From NCBI RefSeq assembly GCF_024170005.1, contig NZ_JALJXJ010000003.1, forward strand, positions 372,001-436,000: 64,000 nucleotides of DNA, written 5' to 3'. The notes under the pieces were generated by a model. It was given only the letters and a program-made list of their open reading frames with translations, was not told where the DNA came from and ran no database searches. The DNA comes from Azospirillum lipoferum (GTDB taxonomy: Bacteria > Pseudomonadota > Alphaproteobacteria > Azospirillales > Azospirillaceae). Shown here in pieces: positions 36,568 to 47,778 of this stretch. The translations under genes were made by a program, and so were the position numbers. The first letter of the stretch is position 1, and each line of letters opens with the position of its first letter.

Positions 36568-37623
36568 TTACGGGCAGGGATCCGGCATGCGGTTGTGCAC
36601 GGCATCGATCTCCGCCAGCACCTCCGGCGACAGGGTCAGGTCGAGGGAGTCGATGTTGGAGATCAGCGTCTCCATCGTCGTCGCCCCGATCAGCGACGAA
36701 GTGACGAAGGGTTGCTGCAACGTGAAGGCGATGGCCATCTGGTTGGGTGCCAGACCGTGGCGGCGGGCGATGTCCAGATAGGCCTCCGTCGCGGCGTCGG
36801 CATTGACGGTGGCGTAGCGCGACGGCCGGTGGTCGAGCGCGCGGCGGCTGCCCGGCGGGATGACCCCGTTCAGATATTTGCCGGTCAGCGTGCCGGCCCC
36901 CAGCGGCGAATAGGCCAGCAGCCCGACATCCTCGCGCAGGGCCACCTCCGACAACCCGTTCTCGAAGGTCCGGTTCAGCAGGTTATAGGCGTTCTGGATC
37001 GAGGCGACGCGCGGCAACCCGGCCAACTCCCCTGCCACCTCGGCCGCGCGCAGCCAGCGCATCACGCCCCACGGACTCTCGTTCGACAGGCCGACATGGC
37101 GGATCTTGCCGGCCTGCACCAGCTCGGCCAGCGCCGCCAAAGTCTCCTCGATCGGCACGCCGTCCTGCTCCGGCTTGTGCCGGTAGCTGCGGACGCCGAA
37201 GCGGTTGGTGACGCGGTCCGGCCAATGGATCTGGTAGAGGTCGATATAGTCGGTCTTCAGCCGCGACAGGCTGGCCTCCACCGCCGCGAAGAGGTTGGCG
37301 CGGTCCAGCCGCGACTTGCCCTCGCGCACCCAGCCGAAGCCGCCGGCCGGCAGACCGATGATCTTGCTGGCGAGGATCACCCGGTCGCGCTTGCCGCGCG
37401 ACTGGAACCAGCTGCCGATCACCTCCTCCGTCTTGCCGTAGGTGTCGGCGGTCGGTGGGACGGCGTACATCTCCGCCGTGTCCCAGAAATTGATGCCGCG
37501 GTCGAGAGCGGCGTCCATCTGAGCATGGCCTTCGGCCTCGGTGTTCTGGCGGCCCCAGGTCATGGTGCCCAGGCCGATGGCGCTGACCGACAGGCCTGTG
37601 CGGCCGAGCGGACGATACTGCAT
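36568..37623 (-). CDS. Aldo/keto reductase, Tas-like
   Basis: This NADP(H)-dependent oxidoreductase of the TIM-barrel AKR family has 351 residues. The catalytic tetrad is visible: Asp and Tyr in INFWDTAEMY, Lys in ILASKI, and His in YQIHWPD. The cofactor-end motif LIGATTMETLISNID is near the C-terminus. The insertion after the Lys strand and the GVRSYRHKPEQDG loop resemble Tas/YghZ-type enzymes. The substrate cannot be predicted. The FIST gene ends 28 bases upstream on the same strand. Confidence 0.92.
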   Translation of the reverse strand: MQYRPLGRTGLSVSAIGLGTMTWGRQNTEAEGHAQMDAALDRGINFWDTAEMYAVPPTADTYGKTEEVIGSWFQSRGKRDRVILASKIIGLPAGGFGWVREGKSRLDRANLFAAVEASLSRLKTDYIDLYQIHWPDRVTNRFGVRSYRHKPEQDGVPIEETLAALAELVQAGKIRHVGLSNESPWGVMRWLRAAEVAGELAGLPRVASIQNAYNLLNRTFENGLSEVALREDVGLLAYSPLGAGTLTGKYLNGVIPPGSRRALDHRPSRYATVNADAATEAYLDIARRHGLAPNQMAIAFTLQQPFVTSSLIGATTMETLISNIDSLDLTLSPEVLAEIDAVHNRMPDPCP

Positions 37624-37651
37624 CCGGAACCTTCCTTATTCGAAATGATTT

Positions 37652-38803
37652 TTACAGAAAGAGCGTCAGCACGCCGGTGTAGCCATAGAGCCGGTTATGC
37701 GACACCTCGCCCGAGGCGAAGAAGCCGGTCAGCGGGATGTCGCCGAAGGTCTCGCGGATCATCGACAGCTCGGCATCGGCGGCACCGAACAGGCTGGGAC
37801 CGCGGGCGATGCAGCTGACATACACCGCCCCCTTCGGCGTCGCCTTCACCCGTTTCTTGAGGCTGTCCAGCATGCGGCGCATGTCGGCGGCGGCGGTGTC
37901 GGCATCGCGGCGGGTGAACATCACCGGCTGGCCGGTGGTCACCCGCTCCGCGATGGAGAGCCAGCCGGCGCGTGGATCGATGGCGATGAGGTCGCGCACC
38001 AGATAGTCCTGGATGTCGGATCCGACGATGGGCAGCCCGGCGCAGATCACCCCGGCGACCTGCCGCAGGTCGGCGGCAAGCTCCGGCCCGATGTCCTCCT
38101 TGAACACGTCCAGTGCCGGACGGCCGTCGATCTCCAGGATGACGTTGTCGTCGCTGGCGGTGACGGTGCGCGTCGGCCCGATTGGGCGGCAGCCCTGGGT
38201 CAGGGCGGTGGCGACCGGCAGATCCGGCGCGAACAGCACCCCCGACACGCCGCCCTCGGTCACCGGATCGGAATCCTCCGCCCCCGCGGCGATCTGCGGG
38301 AATTCCCCGCGCGAGGCGGTCAGGCCGCCGACCAGGAAGACGCCGGCCTCCTCCGACAGGCGGGCCACCAGCCCGGCCATGTCGGCATGGTGCGGATCGA
38401 CATGGACCAGCGCCAGCGCCGCGCCATGCCTGTCCAGCCAGCCGCCGGCACTGCCGCGCAGCGGTTCCAGCCCGTCGGTCAGGGTGGGGAACAGGCGGAA
38501 GCTGTCCTCCGGCAGGCGGGCGGCCATGATCGCCAGCCCCGGCTCGTCGAACAGGACCTCACCATTCGCCATCACGCCGATGCCGGCAGTGCCGACCCAA
38601 TGGCGGATGCCGGTGACGCCGCGCAGCAGGGTGACGATGCTGGTGGCATGTTCCGCCAGCCCGTCGGTCAGGTAGAGGAAGCCCAGGTTGCAGCCGGCGA
38701 CCGGCCCCAGCCTATCCAGGCAGGCCTTGACCGTCGGTCCCCACTCCGCCCCTGCGGCGCAGGCGGCGTGAAAGCGGGTGTCGCTGTCCAGAGTCACGGT
38801 CAT
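37652..38803 (-). CDS. FIST domain sensory protein
   Basis: The 383-residue protein has an N-terminal FIST_N half (about 20-215; LGFLYLTDGLAEHA, GTAGIGVMANGEV, FLVGGLTASRGEF) and a C-terminal FIST_C half (about 220-380; DIGPELAADL, AVYVSCIARGPSLFG, TGFFASGEV). FIST proteins are thought to bind small ligands such as amino acids and feed signalling. This one stands alone without a kinase or cyclase domain, so it may act in trans. It lies between tesA and the aldo/keto reductase on the same strand, with 6 and 28 base gaps. Confidence 0.9.
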   Translation of the reverse strand: MTVTLDSDTRFHAACAAGAEWGPTVKACLDRLGPVAGCNLGFLYLTDGLAEHATSIVTLLRGVTGIRHWVGTAGIGVMANGEVLFDEPGLAIMAARLPEDSFRLFPTLTDGLEPLRGSAGGWLDRHGAALALVHVDPHHADMAGLVARLSEEAGVFLVGGLTASRGEFPQIAAGAEDSDPVTEGGVSGVLFAPDLPVATALTQGCRPIGPTRTVTASDDNVILEIDGRPALDVFKEDIGPELAADLRQVAGVICAGLPIVGSDIQDYLVRDLIAIDPRAGWLSIAERVTTGQPVMFTRRDADTAAADMRRMLDSLKKRVKATPKGAVYVSCIARGPSLFGAADAELSMIRETFGDIPLTGFFASGEVSHNRLYGYTGVLTLFL

Positions 38804-38809
38804 GGCGGG

Positions 38810-39544
38810 TCAGCCTCCGGGTTTTTCAGTAGTCTTCTGGATTTGCGGCAGACTGTCGAGCAGGGCGGTGACGGAGGGCAGGATGCGCTCCACGATCACC
38901 GCCACGCCCTGGGCGTTGGGATGCAGCCCGTCCGGCTGGATCAGCGCCTGCTGCAACGCCACCCCGTCGAGGAAGAAGGGATAGAGCGGCACGTTGTAGG
39001 TCTTCGCCAGATCCGGGTAGATGGCGTTGAATTTGTCGGTGTAGGGCTTGCCCAGGCTGGGGGAGGCGAACATGCCGGCCAGCAGGGTCGGCACCTTGCG
39101 CTCCGCCAGCGTCTTGAGGATGGCATCGAGGTTGGCCCTGGCCTGACCGGGATCGAGGCCGCGCAGCATGTCGTTGGCGCCAAGCTCGACGATGGCGGCG
39201 TCCGGCTTGTCGGCCAGCGCCCAGTCCAGCCGCGCCCGGCCGCCGGCGGTGGTGTCGCCCGACACGCCGGCATTGACGACGGTGACGCTATAGCCTCTGG
39301 CGGCCAGCGCTTTCTCAAGCTGGCGGGTGAAGCCCTGCGGTTCCGGCAACCCGTAGCCGGCGGTCAGGCTGTCGCCCAGCGCCAGCAGCTTCACCGGCTG
39401 CGCGGCGTCCGCGCGGTTCGGAACGGTCATCGATATCCCTGCGGCGAAAAGAAAGGCCAGCGTGGCGCCGAGGACGCCCGTGTTGAAAGCCCGGCGGGTC
39501 GTGCCATATGGCGATGGTCCATTCCGCTTGTGCGAGTGTCGCAT
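38810..39544 (-). CDS. tesA: Secreted TesA/arylesterase-type SGNH lipase
   Basis: This SGNH/GDSL hydrolase acts on thioesters, lysophospholipids or aryl esters in the periplasm. The product is 244 residues. The signal region carries Arg-Arg before a hydrophobic stretch (TTRRAFNTGVLGATLAFLF), which could be Tat- or Sec-dependent, ending near DAA. Catalytic blocks are ALGDSLTAGYG (Ser near 57), GDTTAGG, GANDMLRG, and DGLHPN with the catalytic Asp/His. Its ATG (39544-39542) overlaps the divergent ABC gene start in one CATG. The divergent tesA/ybbAP arrangement is also known in E. coli. Confidence 0.9.
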   Translation of the reverse strand: MRHSHKRNGPSPYGTTRRAFNTGVLGATLAFLFAAGISMTVPNRADAAQPVKLLALGDSLTAGYGLPEPQGFTRQLEKALAARGYSVTVVNAGVSGDTTAGGRARLDWALADKPDAAIVELGANDMLRGLDPGQARANLDAILKTLAERKVPTLLAGMFASPSLGKPYTDKFNAIYPDLAKTYNVPLYPFFLDGVALQQALIQPDGLHPNAQGVAVIVERILPSVTALLDSLPQIQKTTEKPGG

Positions 39545-40310
39545 GTCCAAGGCTCAGTCCCCTGCAACGTCGTCAAACTCCATCGCCCGGTCTTCAAACG
39601 AAATCATCGTTGAACTCGACGACGTCCACCTGAAATTGGACAGCGGCGCCGGACCCGTCAACATCCTGCGCGGCGTGAATCTTCAGGTGGCGGCCGGGGA
39701 GCGGGTCGGCGTCGTCGGCCCCAGCGGTTCCGGCAAGTCCACCATGATGATGGTGATGGCCGGCCTGGAGCGCCCCAGCGGCGGCATCGTCCGCGTCGCC
39801 GGACAGGATCTCAGGAAGCTGGACGAGGATGGTCTGGCCCGCTTCCGCCGCCAGCATGTCGGGATCGTCTTCCAGGCCTTCCATCTGGTGCCGACCATGA
39901 CGGCGCTGGAGAATGTCGCCATCCCGCTGGAATTCGCCGGCGTCGCCGACGCCTTCGACCGCGCCCGCGTCGGGCTGGAGCAGGTGGGGCTGGGCCATCG
40001 CATCCACCATTATCCCGGCCAGCTGTCGGGCGGCGAGCAGCAGCGCACCGCGCTCGCCCGCGCCTTCGTCACCGAGCCGTCGCTTCTGCTGGCCGACGAG
40101 CCGACCGGCAACCTCGACATCGACACCGGCGCCACCATCGTCAAGCTGCTGTTCGATCTGGCCGAGCGGCGCGGCACGACGCTGGCGCTGATTACCCACG
40201 ACCAGAGCCTCGCGGCGCGCTGCGACCGCACGGTGCGGCTGGCGGACGGGCGGATCGCCGACGACGGACAGGCGGCACGGCGCACGAAGCTGCAGGCGGC
40301 GGGGGAGTGA
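39543..40310 (+). CDS. YbbA-like ABC transporter ATP-binding protein
   Basis: This 255-residue ATPase is of the LolD/MacB-type subfamily. Walker A GPSGSGKST is near 60, the Q-loop is in GIVFQAFHLVPTM, the signature LSGGEQQR near 161, Walker B LLLADEPTGNLD, and the switch His in LITHD. It pairs with the FtsX-type permease downstream, probably to extract a lipid or lipoprotein-like substrate from the inner membrane. About 22 residues precede the conserved domain; no other in-frame start is convincing. A palindromic repeat fills the 229-base gap to the permease gene. Confidence 0.93.
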   Translation: MSKAQSPATSSNSIARSSNEIIVELDDVHLKLDSGAGPVNILRGVNLQVAAGERVGVVGPSGSGKSTMMMVMAGLERPSGGIVRVAGQDLRKLDEDGLARFRRQHVGIVFQAFHLVPTMTALENVAIPLEFAGVADAFDRARVGLEQVGLGHRIHHYPGQLSGGEQQRTALARAFVTEPSLLLADEPTGNLDIDTGATIVKLLFDLAERRGTTLALITHDQSLAARCDRTVRLADGRIADDGQAARRTKLQAAGE

Positions 40311-40340
40311 GGGGGATGGGAGAACTTCTGCGGGCCGTTT

Positions 40341-40492
40341 CTCCCTCTCCCCCCCAGGGAGAGGGTCGGGGAGAGGGTCGGGGTGAGGGGGACGCACTGC
40401 GTGGCGTCGCTCGACGCGCAAAGCCCTCGTCATTGAAACAATCCTCACCATGCATCCCCCTCACCCTAACCCTCTCCCCGGGGGGGAGAGGG
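40341..40492. repeat. Dispersed palindromic repeat, copy 1
   Basis: The left unit is CCCTCTCCC...GGGAGAGGG followed by GGTGAGGGG. The right unit is the inverse, CCCCCTCACCC then CCCTCTCCCCGGGGGGGAGAGGG, with about 65 unique bases between them. It lies between the ABC ATPase and its permease. The same design recurs at 50369 and 53340. Confidence 0.85.
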
Positions 40493-40539
40493 CACCCGCA
40501 GGGGAAAGGGGAGCAGCGCGGGTGTGAGGGGGGCGTGCG

Positions 40540-43065
40540 ATGACCAACCTCCGCCTTGCGCTTCGGCTTGCCCGGCGGGAGCTGCGCACGGGCCTGAAAG
40601 GGTTCTGGGTCTTCCTCGCCTGCCTCGCGCTGGGCGTCGCCGCCATCGCGGCGGTGCAGTCGGTGTCGAGCGGGCTGCTCGATGGGCTGGCCAGCGATGG
40701 TCGCTCCATCCTCGGCGGCGACGTCGCGTTGCAGCAACTCTACAGCCCGCCGGCAGACGATCAGATGGCAGCGCTGAAGGCCGGCGGCCGGGTCTCGACC
40801 TCCGCCGAGATGCGGGCGATGGCCCGCGCGGATGACGACGTCCGCTCCTCCCTGGTCGAGCTGAAGGCGGTCGACGATCTCTATCCGCTCTATGGCGCCG
40901 TGACGCTGGAAGGCGGCGGCGACCTGCGCGACGCGCTGGCGCAGAAGGACGGTCGCTGGGGTGCGGTGGTCGAGGCCAGTCTGGTCGACCGGCTGGGCAT
41001 CAAGCTCGGCGACACCATCCATGTCGGCGAAGGCGCCTACCGCGTCGGCGCGGTGCTGGACCGCGAGCCGGACCGCGCCTCCTCCAACGCCTTCTCGCTG
41101 GGGCCGCGCCTGCTGGTGGCGTTGCCGTCTCTGGCGAACACCGGGTTGCTGCAACCCGGCAGTCTCACCTGGTGGAGCGCCAAGGTGGCGCTGCCGCCGG
41201 AAACCGATCTCAAAGCGTGGCAGGAGGGATTGCGCAGCCGCTTCCCCGACGCGCCCTGGCGGATGCGCGACTACACCAACGCCTCGCCGCAGATCGAGCG
41301 CTTCATCGATCGCATGACGCTATTCCTGACGCTGGTCGGGCTGACCGCGCTGCTGGTCGGCGGCGTCGGGGTCGGCAACGCGGTGCGCAGCCATCTCGAT
41401 TCGCGCGCCCGCACCATCGCCATGATGAAATGCATCGGCGCGCCCGGCGCCCTGGTGTTCCAGCTCTATCTGGCGCAGATCCTGGCGCTGGCGCTGCTGG
41501 GCATCGTCATCGGGTTGGCGCTGGGCGCGGTGGCGCCGCTGGCGCTGGGCAGGCTGCTCGACGGCGTGCTGCCGGTGTCGGCCCATATCGGCGTCTATCC
41601 CGGCGCCCTGGCGCTCGCTGCCCTCTATGGCGTGCTGACGGCGCTGACCTTCTCGCTGTGGCCGCTCGGCCGGGCGCGCGAGGTGCCGGCAGGCGCGCTT
41701 TTCCGCGACGTGATCACGCCGGCCGGCGGACGGCCGCGCACGCCCTACACGGTCGCGATGATCCTGTCGGCCCTGGCGCTCGCCGGGCTGGCGGTGCTGA
41801 CCGCGCACAACAAGCTGTTCGCCCTGTGGTTCGTTGGCGGCTCCATCGCCACCTTCATCGCCTTCCGCGCCGCCGCCGCCCTGGTCACCTGGGGAGCGGC
41901 GCGGGTGGGGCGGGTCCGGCGTCCGGGCCTGCGGCTGGCGCTCGCCAACCTGCACCGGCCGGGCAACCCGACGGCGGCGGTGGTGCTGTCGCTGGGCCTC
42001 GGCCTGACGGTGCTGGTCGCCATCGCGCTGATCCAGGGCAACTTCTCCCGCCGGGTGTCGGAGACGATCCCGCAGGACGCCCCCGCCTTCTTCTTCGTCG
42101 ACATCCAGCGCGACCAGTTCGACCCGTTGCATGACCTCGTCACCGCCGTCCCCGGCGCCAGCGCCTTCGAGGCGGTGCCGAGCCTGCGCGGCCGGATCGA
42201 GCGGGTCAACGGCCAGGACGCCGAAAAGGCGCTGGTCAACCCGGAACAGGCCTGGATCCTGGCCGGTGACCGCGGCATCACCTATTCGGCGACGCTGCCG
42301 AAGCATTCGACCGTCACCGCCGGGTCCTGGTGGCCGATCGACTATGCCGGACCGCCGCTGATCTCCATCCACCAGAGCGTCGCCGAGGCTTTCGGCATCG
42401 GTCCGGGCGCCACGATGACCGTCAACATCCTGGGCCGCAGCATCGAGGCGAAGGTCGCCAACGTGCGCTCCGCCGATTTCAGCAGCATGGCGATCAACTT
42501 CACCATGGTCTTCGCCCCCGGCACCCTGGAGGGCGCGCCGCAGACCTGGGTCGCCACCGTCCGCGCCACGCCCGATGCCGAGACCCAGGTGCAGCGCGCG
42601 GTGCTGCAACGCTTCCCCAACATCACCATGGTGCGGGTGAAGGATGCGCTCGACACGGTGGCGGAGATGCTGGGCCATATCGGCACCGCGGTGCGCATCG
42701 TCGCCGCCATCACGCTGGCCGCCGGCACGCTGGTTCTGGCCGGCGCGGTCGCCGCCGGGCATCGTCGCCGGGTCTACGACGCGGTGGTGCTGAAGGTGCT
42801 GGGGGCCACGCGCGGCGACGTGCTGCGCGCCTTCCTGCTGGAATATGGGCTGCTCGGCCTGCTGACCGCGGTGATCGCCGGCATCATCGGAACCCTGACC
42901 GCCTGGGCGGTGCTGAAGTTCCTGATGCATTGGGAATGGAGCTTCCTGCCGTCGGCGGTCGTCACCACCGCTTTGCTGAGCACGGCGATCACGCTGGCTT
43001 TCGGGTTCTATGGTACTTGGCGGGCTTTGGGCCAGCCTTCGGCACCATTGCTTCGGAACGAGTGA
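40540..43065 (+). CDS. YbbP-like FtsX-type ABC transporter permease
   Basis: This 841-residue membrane protein has the layout of large FtsX/MacB-like permeases. TM1 is at the N-terminus (FWVFLACLALGVAAIAAVQS). A periplasmic MacB-like domain (about 45-255) follows, then a block of helices (about 265-480), a second periplasmic domain (about 500-690) and the final FtsX module with three helices. The motif RARTIAMMKCIGAPG is the conserved coupling segment, repeated near the end as VYDAVVLKVLGATRGD. GGGGGG lies just before the ATG. It forms one transporter with the ATPase upstream. Confidence 0.92.
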   Translation: MTNLRLALRLARRELRTGLKGFWVFLACLALGVAAIAAVQSVSSGLLDGLASDGRSILGGDVALQQLYSPPADDQMAALKAGGRVSTSAEMRAMARADDDVRSSLVELKAVDDLYPLYGAVTLEGGGDLRDALAQKDGRWGAVVEASLVDRLGIKLGDTIHVGEGAYRVGAVLDREPDRASSNAFSLGPRLLVALPSLANTGLLQPGSLTWWSAKVALPPETDLKAWQEGLRSRFPDAPWRMRDYTNASPQIERFIDRMTLFLTLVGLTALLVGGVGVGNAVRSHLDSRARTIAMMKCIGAPGALVFQLYLAQILALALLGIVIGLALGAVAPLALGRLLDGVLPVSAHIGVYPGALALAALYGVLTALTFSLWPLGRAREVPAGALFRDVITPAGGRPRTPYTVAMILSALALAGLAVLTAHNKLFALWFVGGSIATFIAFRAAAALVTWGAARVGRVRRPGLRLALANLHRPGNPTAAVVLSLGLGLTVLVAIALIQGNFSRRVSETIPQDAPAFFFVDIQRDQFDPLHDLVTAVPGASAFEAVPSLRGRIERVNGQDAEKALVNPEQAWILAGDRGITYSATLPKHSTVTAGSWWPIDYAGPPLISIHQSVAEAFGIGPGATMTVNILGRSIEAKVANVRSADFSSMAINFTMVFAPGTLEGAPQTWVATVRATPDAETQVQRAVLQRFPNITMVRVKDALDTVAEMLGHIGTAVRIVAAITLAAGTLVLAGAVAAGHRRRVYDAVVLKVLGATRGDVLRAFLLEYGLLGLLTAVIAGIIGTLTAWAVLKFLMHWEWSFLPSAVVTTALLSTAITLAFGFYGTWRALGQPSAPLLRNE

Positions 43066-43105
43066 CGCCTGTGTCATGAAGCCGCAGGAAAAACGAATCG
43101 TGAAA

Positions 43106-43126
43106 GCTTTTTCATCTGGAAAAAGC
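43106..43126. terminator. Possible hairpin after the permease gene
   Basis: An 8-bp stem (GCTTTTTC with GAAAAAGC) and a 5-base loop lie 40 bases after the permease stop. The T-rich arm could act as a weak terminator on either strand. Confidence 0.35.
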
Positions 43127-43211
43127 GTTGCCGATTCCTATTGAACCGCCTGACGGACTCGCCAATATGTCCTGCGACGGGATCACCCAATTCCACCGAG
43201 GAAACCAAACC

Positions 43212-43937
43212 ATGGCAGACCCGACCTATAACCGCTTCGCGACCGTGGGCCGCGCGACAGATCGGGGATACTTCGACGAAGGCCTGCGCCAGCACATGCT
43301 GCGCGTGTATAACTACATGGGTGCCGGCCTGATCCTGACGGGTCTGGTCGCGGCGCTCGTGTCGTCCAGCCCGGCCATGATGGCCACGATCTTCGGCACG
43401 CCGCTGAAGTGGGTGGTGATGCTGGCCCCGCTGGCCTTCGTCATGGTGCTGTCCTTCGGCATCCAGCGCCTGTCCTTCGCATCGGCACAGATGATCTTCT
43501 GGGCCTATTGCGGCGCCATGGGCCTGTCGATGTCGGCCATCTTCCTGGTCTTCACCGGGGCATCGATCGCGCTGACCTTCTTCGTTACCGCCGCGACCTT
43601 CCTGGCGATGAGCCTGTACGGCTACACCACGAAGGCCGACCTGTCGAAGATGGGCTCGTTCCTGATGATGGGCGTCATCGGCCTGGTGATCGCCGGCCTG
43701 GCGAACATCTTCTTCCAGTCGCCAGCCCTGCATTTCGCCATCTCCGCCATCGGCGTGCTGATCTTCACCGGCCTGACCGCCTATGACACCCAGGCGATCA
43801 AGGAAAGCTACGCCGAGGGCTACGATCACGAGAGCACCGGCAAGCTGGCCCTGATGGGCGCCCTGACGCTGTACCTGGACTTCATCAACCTGTTCCAGTT
43901 CCTGCTGCAGTTCCTGGGCCAGCGCAACAACGACTGA
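43212..43937 (+). CDS. Bax inhibitor-1/YccA family membrane protein
   Basis: The 241-residue protein has seven hydrophobic helices in the BI-1 arrangement. A cytoplasmic N-terminus (DEGLRQHMLRVYNYMGAGL) leads into TM1, and the late TAYDTQAIKESY motif carries the di-aspartyl pH/calcium-sensing type residues of the family. The C-terminus is LYLDFINLFQFLLQFLG, the conserved end. Bacterial members are calcium leak channels or modulators of membrane proteases. GAGGAAACC precedes the ATG. A strong terminator follows. Confidence 0.94.
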   Translation: MADPTYNRFATVGRATDRGYFDEGLRQHMLRVYNYMGAGLILTGLVAALVSSSPAMMATIFGTPLKWVVMLAPLAFVMVLSFGIQRLSFASAQMIFWAYCGAMGLSMSAIFLVFTGASIALTFFVTAATFLAMSLYGYTTKADLSKMGSFLMMGVIGLVIAGLANIFFQSPALHFAISAIGVLIFTGLTAYDTQAIKESYAEGYDHESTGKLALMGALTLYLDFINLFQFLLQFLGQRNND

Positions 43938-43979
43938 ACCCGAGACGCCTGATCGGACAAGCATCGGATCAAGCAGCCG

Positions 43980-44016
43980 CCGCCCGGAAGCCCCCGCTTC
44001 CGGGCGGTTTTCTTTT
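43980..44016 (+). terminator. Rho-independent terminator after BI-1 gene
   Basis: A 12-bp perfect stem (CCGCCCGGAAGC with GCTTCCGGGCGG), a CCCC loop, then TTTTCTTTT, beginning 43 bases after the stop codon. Confidence 0.92.
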
Positions 44017-44023
44017 GGCCCGC

Positions 44024-44752
44024 TCAGGACTCCACCGTCACCGCATCGCCGACCTTGAGACCCAGCACCCGGTCTGCCCGCCCGCGGTTGACGGCGATCT
44101 CGGCCAGCCCGTTGGAGTTTTCGTACCACAGCGGCTGCCCCGGTCCGACGGCACCAAAGGTGCGGGCGCGGGTGATGCGGGTGCCGGCGGCGGTCAGCAC
44201 CGCATCGGCGGGCAGGGTGGATGCCCGCATCCCGGTCATGGCGTTGCCATAGACATCGACATAGACGATGCGCGGCAACTCGTCCGGCCAGTCGGAACGG
44301 TCGATGGCGTCGCGGGGAAACGGACTGCGCTCGACCGGACGGCCTGTGGCGAGGCTGGCGGCGACGGGGGCGAACAGGTCGCGGCCGTGGAAGCTGGCGG
44401 ACAGCCGGTCGGGAATCCAGTCGATGGTCCAGGCGTTTAGCGACGTTGCGCGGCGGGCGAGCAGGGCGAAGAGGCCATTGTCCGGCCCGACGAACCAGCG
44501 CCCGTCGGCCTCCACCATCACCGGCCGCCGGTCGGTGCCGACGTCGGGATCGACGACGCAGAGAAAGACGCTGCCGGCCGGGAAGACCGGAGCGTAGGCC
44601 GCCAGCAGATAGGCGGAGAGCTGCGGGTCGAAGGCGGGGGCGTCGGCGAAGAGGTCGATGACCGGGACAGCCGGCGCCTGTTGCGCCAACACCGCCTTCA
44701 TCTGACCGGTGTAGGGGCCGGATAGCCCGAAGTCGGTGAAAAGCAGGATCAT
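44024..44752 (-). CDS. S-adenosyl-L-methionine hydrolase (adenosine-forming), DUF62 family
   Basis: The 242-residue protein is of the SAM hydroxide adenosyltransferase/fluorinase superfamily, which hydrolyses SAM to adenosine and methionine. The motifs LLFTDFG at the N-terminus, VVDPDVGT near 67, FVGPDNGLF and FHGRDLFAPVAA hold the conserved Asp-Arg-His set of the hydrolase class. The fluorinase-specific insertion is not seen. The C-terminal domain has VDVYGNAMT and YENSNGLAEIAVN. It ends just before phoB but shares no overlap with it, so a link to phosphate control is not implied. Confidence 0.92.
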   Translation of the reverse strand: MILLFTDFGLSGPYTGQMKAVLAQQAPAVPVIDLFADAPAFDPQLSAYLLAAYAPVFPAGSVFLCVVDPDVGTDRRPVMVEADGRWFVGPDNGLFALLARRATSLNAWTIDWIPDRLSASFHGRDLFAPVAASLATGRPVERSPFPRDAIDRSDWPDELPRIVYVDVYGNAMTGMRASTLPADAVLTAAGTRITRARTFGAVGPGQPLWYENSNGLAEIAVNRGRADRVLGLKVGDAVTVES

Positions 44753-44804
44753 GGGGGCAGTCTCACCAGGGATGCGGTGGTTTGGCCCCCATCCTACCCT
44801 TCAC

Positions 44805-45509
<705 letters not shown>

Positions 45510-45611
45510 GGAGGCTCCGTTCACAGCGCGCGTCTCGACGTTAACCGGCATGGCACAGCCTTTTCAACAAAGGAGGGAAGAGGGGCAGGCGTCGGGCACA
45601 AAGGGTGGATC

Positions 45612-46457
<846 letters not shown>

Positions 46458-46464
46458 GGGGCGC

Positions 46465-47778
46465 TCACCACCGTCTCTCGAAAATCTTGCGCAGGATCAC
46501 GGCCACCCCGTTCAGCAGGATCAGGACGCCGAGCAGGATCAGGATCGCCGCGGAGGTGCGTTCGGTGAAGGCACGCTCCGGGCTGTCGGCCCACATGTAG
46601 ATCTGCACCGGAAGCACAGTGGCGCTGTCGGTCAGCCCGTGCGGGATGTCGACGATGAAGGCGACCATGCCGATCATCAGCAGCGGCGCCGTCTCGCCCA
46701 GCGCACGGGCCATGCCGATGATGGTGCCGGTCAGGATGCCGGGCATCGCCAGCGGCAGCACATGGTGCAGCACTGTCTGCAAGGGCGAGGCGCCGATGCC
46801 CAGCGCCGCCTCGCGGATCGACGGCGGCACCGCCTTCAGCGCGACGCGGGACGCAATGATGATGACCGGCAGCGTCATCAGCGCCATCACCAGCCCGCCG
46901 ACCAGCGGGGCGGAGCGCGGCATGCCGAAGAAGCCGAGGAACACGGCCAGACCCAGCAGGCCGAAGATGATCGACGGCACCGCGGCGAGGTTGTTGATGT
47001 TCACCTCGATCAGGTCGGTCCAGCGGTTTCTGGCTGCGAACTCCTCCAGATAGACCGCGGCGGCAATGCCGGTCGGCACCGACAGCGCCATGGTCACCAG
47101 CAGCGTCAGCAGCGAGCCGGCGATGGCGCCGCCGATGCCGGCCTGTTCCGGCTCGCGGCTGTCGCCGGCGGTGAACAGGGTGGTGTTGAAGCCCTGCGCC
47201 AGCGCGCCGGAGGCCAGAAGCGCATCGGCGGCGGCAATCTTGGCGTCGCCGAGCCCGCGCTCGCTCTCCGGCAGGTCGCGGCGGTAGGCGCCCTTCACCA
47301 GCTGGTCGATCTGGTCGTCGGCGCGGACCCAGATCGTCTGCGTCGTCCCGGCCAGCGCCGGGTTCTTCGCCACCATCGCCTCCAGCTCGTAGGGCGCGCC
47401 CGAAGACAGCAGGTCGTTCAGCACGCGTTTGCCGGCACGGTCGGTCACCTGCGGGAACTGGGCGTAGAGAGCCCGGCGCAGCAAGGCGGTGTAGTTGCGG
47501 TCGGCGACCTCCGCCGGGTCCAGCGTCACCTCCAGCCGGATGCGCGCCTCCAGGAAGGCACTGGCGCCCTTGGCGACGATCGAGCCCAGCAGCAGCACCA
47601 GGATCAGCGCCGCCAGCGCCACCGCCGCCGCTCCGGCCAGCCGGAAGCGGCGCTCCGCGGCATGGCGGGCGCGCAGGCGCCGGGCGAAGGCCTCGCTGCG
47701 CAGGCGCGACTTCGGCGCGGTGGAAGGGGCAGGGGAGGGCGTCACGGCCGCCGCGTCCTGCTCGACGAGGTCAGTCAT
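46465..47778 (-). CDS. pstA: Phosphate ABC transporter permease PstA
   Basis: The 437-residue protein is longer than E. coli PstA (about 296) because of an N-terminal extension with one TM helix and a periplasmic DUF3333-like region (about 75-200). The permease core has six helices and the EAA loop [19 protein letters not shown]. The ATG at 47778 overlaps the end of pstC by 8 bases. Start chosen because upstream codons fall inside pstC. Confidence 0.96.
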   Translation of the reverse strand: MTDLVEQDAAAVTPSPAPSTAPKSRLRSEAFARRLRARHAAERRFRLAGAAAVALAALILVLLLGSIVAKGASAFLEARIRLEVTLDPAEVADRNYTALLRRALYAQFPQVTDRAGKRVLNDLLSSGAPYELEAMVAKNPALAGTTQTIWVRADDQIDQLVKGAYRRDLPESERGLGDAKIAAADALLASGALAQGFNTTLFTAGDSREPEQAGIGGAIAGSLLTLLVTMALSVPTGIAAAVYLEEFAARNRWTDLIEVNINNLAAVPSIIFGLLGLAVFLGFFGMPRSAPLVGGLVMALMTLPVIIIASRVALKAVPPSIREAALGIGASPLQTVLHHVLPLAMPGILTGTIIGMARALGETAPLLMIGMVAFIVDIPHGLTDSATVLPVQIYMWADSPERAFTERTSAAILILLGVLILLNGVAVILRKIFERRW

